Origin: Spirometra erinaceieuropaei
Taxonomy: Eukaryota; Platyhelminthes; Cestoda; Diphyllobothriidea; Diphyllobothriidae
DNA length: 64,000 bases
Reading direction: 5' to 3'
Assembly (NCBI GenBank): GCA_902702965.1
Contig: CACRXP010000434.1
Coordinates: forward strand, 79,162-143,161
The notes under the pieces are model-generated. The model was given only the letters and a program-made list of their open reading frames with translations. It searched no databases and was not told the origin of the DNA. Of the stretch, positions 57,676 to 64,000 are shown piece by piece (positions within the stretch are counted from its first letter, which is position 1; every line of letters begins with the position of its first letter). The position numbers and the translations under genes were made by a program.

Positions 57676-59093
57676 ATGAGATCCCAGCTGACCTCGCAGT
57701 TTCTGGTGATTCTGCAGTCGCCGGCACGTTGCGTGTGCAGCACGCGTAGGCACGGATCGGTTGTCTTGCCATTTTCCTGCATCGGAGAGATTTGAGTGAG
57801 AAGGCGAGGCAGAACATGATAGATGCTTCGCTCAAAACTGCCTTTGCTAAAAATTAGTCCACGTGCATGTCACTGGCGTTGCAACCACTCTGTAGGGCAC
57901 TCAGTGGCTTTATGTGGTTCCACTCAACTGCTTTTCGAACGAGGTCTTCGGGAGACTCACCCTCGCTCTTCCTACTAGTGGCTTGGGAGTTACTACTTGA
58001 AAGCTTCAACAAACTAATATGGCCTTCGCACATGACCGTATAGTAATTTAAAAGACAATATGGAAAGAAAGAAGATGATATCAGCAGGACTTTTGACGAC
58101 ATTCGAGGTTACAATTCATCAAAAAAGGTGCCTCCCAGGGCTTGACTTGTGCCTATGTCCGAGTTAAGTAAAGTTTTTTTTTCAAACAAGAGAAGAATAG
58201 AGGAGAAAGAAGCTGTACAACATGAAAGAGAGGGAGAATAAAATGACGGGAGGAAAAAAGTAAAGAGCAAACGGCGTCTGTGGGTCTTATGTGCTATGAA
58301 GAACCTCCTGAACCGTTAAGAATTTGCTTGAAATCAAGGAAGGGAAAGACGACTGCATAGGTAATAACCTGGACACCACAATTGCCAATAGGCTGGACCA
58401 GCTGTGCAGCGGTACTCCCTCGAGCAACTAATCTCTGAATCCCAGTTGGCAGCCGTTCATCCGGGCATACCGATGTGTTCCCTCTAAGTTACATTAAACA
58501 GGGTCGATTATACTTTTCAGCAGACCATCAAATTTTATAGTAAACCCACAGTTAACGACACGTCGATAGTATAGTGAACAGTCAGTCAAATCGTAAAGAA
58601 GCCAACACGAGTTCAACTGCACTTTTATCAACTTTTATTTCATTAACGCAACCGAGCCCCTAGAGTGTGTTAAATATTCTGCCCTGTCGGTAAGATGTGG
58701 TTATGCAGCCCCACCAGATGGACACAATACTGTTGGGATTGTGATTAGGAGTGAGGGGTTGCGACAAACGGTCAAAGTGCAACCGCGCATTCCTAATAGT
58801 TTTTCTTTTGTATACAGTTATTTGACTCCGTCGTCTGTGCATTTTCCGGCCCCACCTGTAAAAATCCCTATTACTGCCGGTGCCATATTCAGGTGGCTGG
58901 GGTTTGTTTACTGCAGGTAGGGCTACATTACCGCATCTGACCGCCTTGCCTTCAGTCGTGTGACATGTGTTCCAATTGTTTGCAGTAGTACCTGATGCCA
59001 ACTAAAGCTGCCAGATGTTGCGTGCGATCAACCCGGAATTTGTTTACTCGATTGTTTGTGTAGGCAGAAGTAGCAAAAAGAATACCCTTTTCT

Positions 59094-59130
59094 AGGGAAC
59101 GTTATCTGCGCGCGTCAATTAACGTTCCCT
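59094..59130 (+). promoter_or_regulatory. Inverted repeat upstream of TATA, gene G
   Basis: AGGGAACGTTA (59,094-59,104) and TAACGTTCCCT (59,120-59,130) are an 11-bp perfect inverted repeat around TCTGCGCGCGTCAAT. Its centre is about 40 bp upstream of the TATA box. It is kept in copy E, has one mismatch in F and is weaker in B and C. A dimeric transcription-factor site is plausible but unproven. Confidence 0.4.
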
Positions 59131-59150
59131 AATCGCACTCCCCGATTGGG

Positions 59151-59157
59151 TATAAAA
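59151..59157 (+). promoter_or_regulatory. TATA box, gene G
   Basis: TATAAAA 66 bp upstream of the ATG, in the context GATTGGG before and GGGAGGGCGG after. Confidence 0.75.
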
Positions 59158-59216
59158 GGGAGGGCGGATTGGGTGGCTGCATCGTCAAAGCAAACAGGAC
59201 ATCAGAAGGGATCACA

Positions 59217-59483
59217 ATGAAAGCATTCCTGGCAATTTTGCTTCTCGGAGTGCTGGTGCAGATGACCCTGGCCAAGACTGCGAGGAAGGAGGAGCCAGAG
59301 GAGGATCTGTCGAAGGCGGAGGTCAGTGCGAAAGAGGACGAGGGTGCAGTGTCTCCAGCCTGCGGCGGCGGTTGGTGGGCTGGCTGTCATCACCACCACG
59401 GATGTTGCTGGCGTCGCTGCTGCCACCATCATCACCACTGTTGCCACCACCATCATGGCTGCGGCTGGGGTTGGGGTTGGTAA
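59217..59483 (+). CDS. HCW peptide, copy G
   Basis: 88 residues, single exon. Signal peptide MKAFLAILLLGVLVQMTLA with likely cleavage after Ala19. Acidic pro-region 20-48 with one change (LSKAEVS). Core 49-88 with nine Cys, His runs of 4, 5 and 4, and WWAGC instead of WWGGC. Start chosen at the ATG in ATCACAATG, after a short 5' UTR; the frame is open upstream but without ATG. Intact promoter and polyA signal. Together with B and C it is the best reference for the full-length form. Role unknown; secretion is supported by the signal peptide only. Confidence 0.75.
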   Translation: MKAFLAILLLGVLVQMTLAKTARKEEPEEDLSKAEVSAKEDEGAVSPACGGGWWAGCHHHHGCCWRRCCHHHHHCCHHHHGCGWGWGW

Positions 59484-59513
59484 ACACGCATAGTGCGTCA
59501 TTTCCTGCTAGCC

Positions 59514-59519
59514 AATAAA
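59514..59519 (+). terminator. AATAAA polyA signal, gene G
   Basis: AATAAA 30 bp after the stop, followed by GAGGTTGTCACTTACGTGTG. Confidence 0.7.
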
Positions 59520-59838
59520 GAGGTTGTCACTTACGTGTGCCTTGTGTACTTGAACTACAGGCCAGATCTGTGACGTCAGAGAACTGCTTGGATTTACATC
59601 AAAAGATTAGTTTTGAGCTGGAGTTTTTGTGGAAATGCGGACTAGGAAGGGCGAAATTTAACTAACCACCCAACCGTCCTTCTCTTATAATCCAAGCGGC
59701 ATGTAACGTTGCAATGCGTTGAATTGTAGCGATGGGGGAAGCCTACCGTACTGACTGTGACCGCACTAACTCCGGCATAGCTGATAAGCAGAACCATTGT
59801 TGACAGAGTGTTGGGCATTTTCTTGCATCTGCTATGTG

Positions 59839-60512
59839 TAATAGTGTATTTTAGGGTAATAGGCAATGCCCTTGATGACCCTATTGAAAACGGTACATAC
59901 AATATAAATGTTAACTACACATCTTACTAAAATGTTGTGAGTAACGTATTTGTTCATGGTAAACGTTTTTAAGCACGTTGCTGAGAAGTATGCGGCAGGC
60001 GGTATTTCCAGTGCACTTATAAAATTTCGAGTGCAGTTATATACAATCAGCATAATGTGCAGTCATTTGCATGGTTTGAGAGGAAAAATTTCATTAAAAG
60101 TCAGGGATGTGTTAAGTAGGGATGAAATCTAGAAATGAAATTTACGGCTGGTCGCAGATTGGCCTGTAGTGAGAGTCGTCGTTTATCAAACATCAAACGA
60201 TCCAGCTGCCTTTTGAATACAGCCATTGTATCAGATGTCACTATTTCACTTGGGAGTAAGGTCCACGGTCGAACAACACGCTGGATGAAGGAAAACTTCC
60301 GATGGTCTAGGCGTGTACGCTCCCGCTTGACTTTGTACGGATGACCGCGCAGGTGACTCATGGTCGTGAATTCAAAGAACTCTTCAGGTTTGAGCGAGCA
60401 TTCATGCCCGTGGATAATGCAGAATGTCCATAACAGGTCACGCCTCATTCGTCTATAGGATAGGGTGAACAAATTTAGCTGGATCAGTCTTTCTGGGCAT
60501 GAAAAAAGGTAT
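59839..60512 (-). mobile_element. LINE 3' end inserted in unit G
   Basis: The same insertion as in unit E at the same site. The minus-strand frame 60,101-60,472 holds the RT tail RRMRRDLLWTF, LRGHPYKVKRERTRLDHRKF, FIQRVVRPWTLLP and VFKRQLDRL. Confidence 0.75.
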
Positions 60513-61500
60513 GAAGCTAAGAAAAGGGCATAGCCTAGTTTTGACCAATGGGATAACGATGCTCGTCACTGGACGCCGTGGTGTGGCGTAGTGTTTGAAG
60601 GGGTTTTTACGGCACTTTGGCGCGCGTGTGAGACCCCAATCACCCCATACAGTGGTTCGGTGCGTTGTGTGCGAACCCGGCCTGTGTGTGGCACACACAC
60701 TGTCGGGTTGCTTAGCTCTATCATCGCCTGTGTCCGCACCCACCGATGGCTGTTTCATCAGTGTCTTGCTCTTGGGGTCAGGTGGATGAAGAAGGTTTGC
60801 TTGGCGGATACTGCGCTAGCCAGAAAATGTTGCCCTAGTCAGACCGGCCCTACGTGATACCGAATGCTGTGTAGACCCCTTTTTAGTTTTGTCATGGGAG
60901 GAATAGTCGAGAATGAGATATATCATTGCCGTCCTGCGCAATCTACTTAGTTTGCATACTGGTGACCATCTTGACCTATGCTATGGCTAGGGAAAAAGAT
61001 TAAGAACTCAATTCTGTAATGGCTGGCTTTTTGTCCCACGGAAGCGAATCCTTGCAGGTGTTTATAGTAGTGAGGAAAAGAGAATTGATGTTGACCCTTG
61101 TGGAAGCCCAAATTTCGGGTGGGTAGCGTTTCCGATGAGGTAAACGGCTGCGACCGTGCCCCCACCCACCGATGTCTGTTTTTTCATTATCTTGCTTTCG
61201 GTTTCAGGTGCGTTTGGGAAAATTGTGTGGCATCTAATGCGACAGACAGAGTTGTTTTTCGTCTTCAGGCTAGCCTTATGCCTTACCTTTTAGAGCTTGT
61301 TACGGGAAGCAAGCAAGCGGATTTTCGTAGTCTGAACTGATGCTGGCCCTTGTGGAAGCCCAAATGTCTGGTGGATAGCATTTCCGATGAAGTAAACGGT
61401 CGCGACTGGGCTCCGTTCCTTACCGGATCTTGCTTCCACACCGTGTCCTCGCAAGGTGGTTTTCACACTGAAGTGTATGTTTTAAACTGCCTTTAGAGTG

Positions 61501-61799
61501 TCTGTTGTCTTCGGATCATCTTTTGCTAAATGTCGCCAGCAGCAATGCTTGAATGAGCAGTCGTCAAGGCAAACGATTTGTCCCTCAGGTGACATGTGCG
61601 CGATTGGCGCACTACCTGAGAGGATTATGATTGGTCCGAAGGCCTATTACTGCCAAATACTTTCCCTTCTACCGAATATATGCACCCTTTCCGTGACGAT
61701 GATAAGCACTTAACGGTAAATTAAAGTGATTTCAGTGATTGTGCTTGCCGTCATTAATCAGTCAGTAGGTTAGCTAATTCATGAAATGTGAAAAAATTC
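61501..61799. other. No recognised feature
   Basis: Beyond the broken end of unit G. No gene or repeat match. Confidence 0.4.
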
Positions 61800-62130
61800 C
61801 GAAATGCGTTTTCGTTTTGAAAACATTAATTAAATAGGGTTTTCAAATTAATCGCAATACAGCATAATTCCGTTAAAATTCATTTGCCTCTGGATGCCGG
61901 CTTTCAAACGAACTTCTTTCCGGCTGCATGCAAAAACAATACCCTGTAAACATGCATAAAAATATTCATTCTCTTACTAATTCGGTAGAAAATCGCGTCT
62001 TCGTCCAATTTTATGCTCGAGCGAAGGGTTTAAATCGGTTTTCAAGAACTTTTATAATTCCCGAATAAGTTTGAACCCGACCTACCGTTACACTTGCATA
62101 CCAAAACCCACTTTGACGCCGCGTACTGTC
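61800..62130 (-). repeat. Dispersed repeat R, minus-oriented copy
   Basis: Reverse complement of 12,270-12,620: ATTCGGTAGAAAATCGCGTC, GTCCAATTTTATGCTCGA and ACCTACCGTTACACTTGCAT match in order. One of the better preserved copies. Confidence 0.55.
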
Positions 62131-62955
62131 AGTGTGGTCGTCACAATGGAGTGCAAGCATACGCAGGTCATCAACGGTGCGGCTGCTATCGACTTGTTTA
62201 AATGCTACCGACGGGACTTACGACTGAACCTGATCTTTCTCGCTGTTCTTCGTACTTCATATTCTTATAGGAACCGTATTTTAGGGCTGATTTTCTGGAA
62301 GTGTACTTCGTTCCTCAATTTTTTGACGACGGCAGTCTTCAGAGTAGCGATTTTCTAATTGGAGGACCACCTGGAGTAAATAGCGACCATCCAGGGAAGG
62401 TTTTTTGTCGAACAGGCTTCGAAACATACTCATCCAGGCCCTCGTACGTTAACTAACGACAGATGCCAAACCAGAAACCGTTGTTCCAGTCACCCTTGTC
62501 CTTTTCGACACTCCTTCCAGAATACCCATCTTCTAGTGAAGAATTCAACTTTTACTTCTGACCCTCGTCCTCCATCATAAGGGATATGGGACCAAACTTT
62601 GCTGGTCAAAACGCCTATGTGACATATGTGTGTGTGAGTGAGAGACAGACAGGCAGACAGAGAAATTCGCTTTCCTCGGGAAGAGTATATTCCAAATTCT
62701 CAGTAAATGTGGCTCCATTCACCCTGGATATAATAAAAGTTAACAAATTTCTCAACAGTCAGAAAGGTCTACATAGAAAGGAAAAATAGTACCGGGACAA
62801 TTCAAGTCTTAATTTCTGTATGTCGGTCTCCACCCGTGAGATAGCGTGTTAGGAATGGCACTACAGAATTTTCATATGTCTTTGTACGGGAAGAGATTTT
62901 TCGAAAGCCACCGTGCATCGGGCGGGAGGACTTCGCAGACAGGGGATAAGCAGCG
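62131..62955. other. No recognised feature
   Basis: Contains a short TG/AG-rich simple stretch at about 62,625-62,660. No gene supported. Confidence 0.4.
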
Positions 62956-64000
62956 TCATCCAGAATGCGGCATACAAATTGCTTCACCGTTTTCAAATGT
63001 CCTTGTATGATAATATCGACTAAAAACACAAGAAACACCTACAACTGAAGAGAGCATTCGGAGGGCTTGTTTTAAAATTAACATATCTCTTTTGAGAAAT
63101 GCCGGAAAAGTGACGGGAGAACAATAAAGACTGAGAGGAAGAATGCAGCCGTCTATGAATCGCCAGACCAAGGGTTGAGGTGTGTGGTAAGAACGCAAAC
63201 GACGAATGTTATGAAGAAGTTTCCGCCCTTTAGTGAAAAGGGTCTCGATGTGGTGGGAAAATGAGAGAAATGGTGACAAGGTAACACCAAGGTACCTGAA
63301 GGAGGATGCCTCGTTGGAAAGGATGTGAAAGGATTCAGAACTAGGGGAGGGTCGCCGTCGAAAAATACACTGAACGGACTTCCGACGATTCAGTAGGTTA
63401 CTGTTTTCCCGCGACCACACACGGACATGGTCAAGCATATCCCTCCGAGATTGTATAAGTGTCTGATTTCTTAGAGGGTAGCCAACAACCACTTCGTCCA
63501 TACACTGGATTAACAGACAGTTGTTTGAGGATCTTAGATCATCAGTGTGGAGTGAGAAGAGGTGAGGGAATAAAGTGGAACCTTGGAGAACTCCACAGTC
63601 ATTGGGCAGGACCGTAGATTTCCGCCTACCGGATTGGACAAACTGAGTGCGGGAAGTAAGATAATCGCCAAGCCAAAAAAACAACCCAGCCTGGAGAGCC
63701 GCTCGCGGATGTTTTAGTAAGTGGTAGGAGCCGAAGGACGGCATTGAAGACGGAGGAGTAGTTAAGAGATGCACATTCGTGCGTACGTCAACCCCTATCT
63801 AATCTCCTTAGGGCAGAGTGGACCACAAGAGCAACAGCATCTATAGTACCACGATTGGAATTATATGCAAATTGTGAGGGATAGGTAAAACTGGAAAAGG
63901 GTGGCTTTATAATGTCCAGAGCAATTTGCTCAGCAATTTTCAGTGGTGCAGAAGAGCAGGCAAGTGGACGAAAAGATTAAGGACGAACAGCTGCGGATTT
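62956..64000 (-). pseudogene. LINE reverse transcriptase, broken, continues past window end
   Basis: From 64,000 downward one frame reads RPLACSSAPLKIAEQI, PSQFAYNSNRGTIDAV and VHSALRRLD, the RT region with the FAY..NR.T motif. After a frameshift near 63,780 the frame 62,956-63,774 continues with WLGDYLTSRTQFV, GVLQGSTLFPHLFSLHTDDL and MDEVVVGYP, where the catalytic YxDD would be. It then runs to SFRYLGVTLS and the thumb-like end. The active site reads CMDE instead of a Y-x-D-D form, so the enzyme is dead. Non-LTR retrotransposon, clade not determined. Confidence 0.75.

Larger units (their letters stand above)
53940..57740 (+). repeat. HCW duplication unit F' (gene deleted)
   Basis: Pre-gene linker up to 54,350 is joined directly to the inside of the LINE tail of the E/G type, so gene, promoter and 3' flank are missing. 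Then follow flank, distal block, SINE (55,459), gene-less half and linker. The extra segment at 53,950-54,230 is shared with unit B. Confidence 0.65.
57740..61500 (+). repeat. HCW duplication unit G
   Basis: Pre-gene linker and upstream flank (57,740-59,090), promoter, gene G, 3' flank, LINE insertion (59,839-60,512), flank and distal block. The distal end is scrambled: a piece with CCCACCCACCGATGTCTG at about 61,155 is followed by another distal-block piece (61,340-61,470). There is no gene-less half after it in this window. Confidence 0.6.

Overview
The window is animal nuclear DNA, repeat-rich and almost certainly from a parasitic flatworm. I favour a tapeworm, possibly of the diphyllobothriidean type, because of the mix of Penelope-like (RT plus GIY-YIG), Ty3/gypsy and non-LTR retroelements. 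The species call is inference. I see no operons, rRNA, intact tRNA genes, CRISPR arrays or housekeeping genes. Most sequence is retroelement debris and copies of one large duplicated unit.

The real genes are a multicopy family of tiny, intronless genes for a secreted peptide of 81-88 residues, called here HCW (my label). Each has a signal peptide, a charged acidic pro-region and a mature core made almost only of Cys, His, Trp and Gly: polyhistidine runs between CC pairs, then a terminal Gly-Trp repeat. Copies A (7.2 kb), B (16.9), C (22.8) and D (33.0) are on the minus strand. Copies E (40.5), F (48.1) and G (59.2) are on the plus strand. A plus-strand relic lies at 10.45 kb. Six of seven copies have a TATA box 60-66 bp before the ATG (D about 60), and all have AATAAA 30-35 bp after the stop. 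I do not recognise the family.

Layout: 0-6.4 kb is AT-rich sequence with Penelope scraps and a tRNA-Arg-like SINE. 6.4-9 kb is unit A. 9.6-10.8 kb holds a tandem repeat, the HCW relic and a LINE tail. 11.9-15.4 kb has AT-rich dispersed repeats in inverted pairs. 16.3-26.9 kb holds units B and C (minus). 27-33 kb is unique-looking DNA with a Penelope endonuclease fragment and lone gene D. 34.2-39.36 kb is a head-to-head Penelope RT pair abutting a broken Ty3/gypsy element. 39.36-61.5 kb holds units E, F, F' (gene deleted) and G (plus). 62.9-64 kb is a broken LINE RT that runs off the end.

Each full unit appears to be an old doublet: a gene-bearing half and a paralogous half in which the gene segment is missing. 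Shared insertions (a SINE with a 5' inversion, a LINE tail), a 2.5-kb deletion scar and one apparently identical 1.58-kb tract allow the recent history of duplication, conversion and gene loss to be read directly. All alignments were made by eye, so repeat boundaries are approximate.
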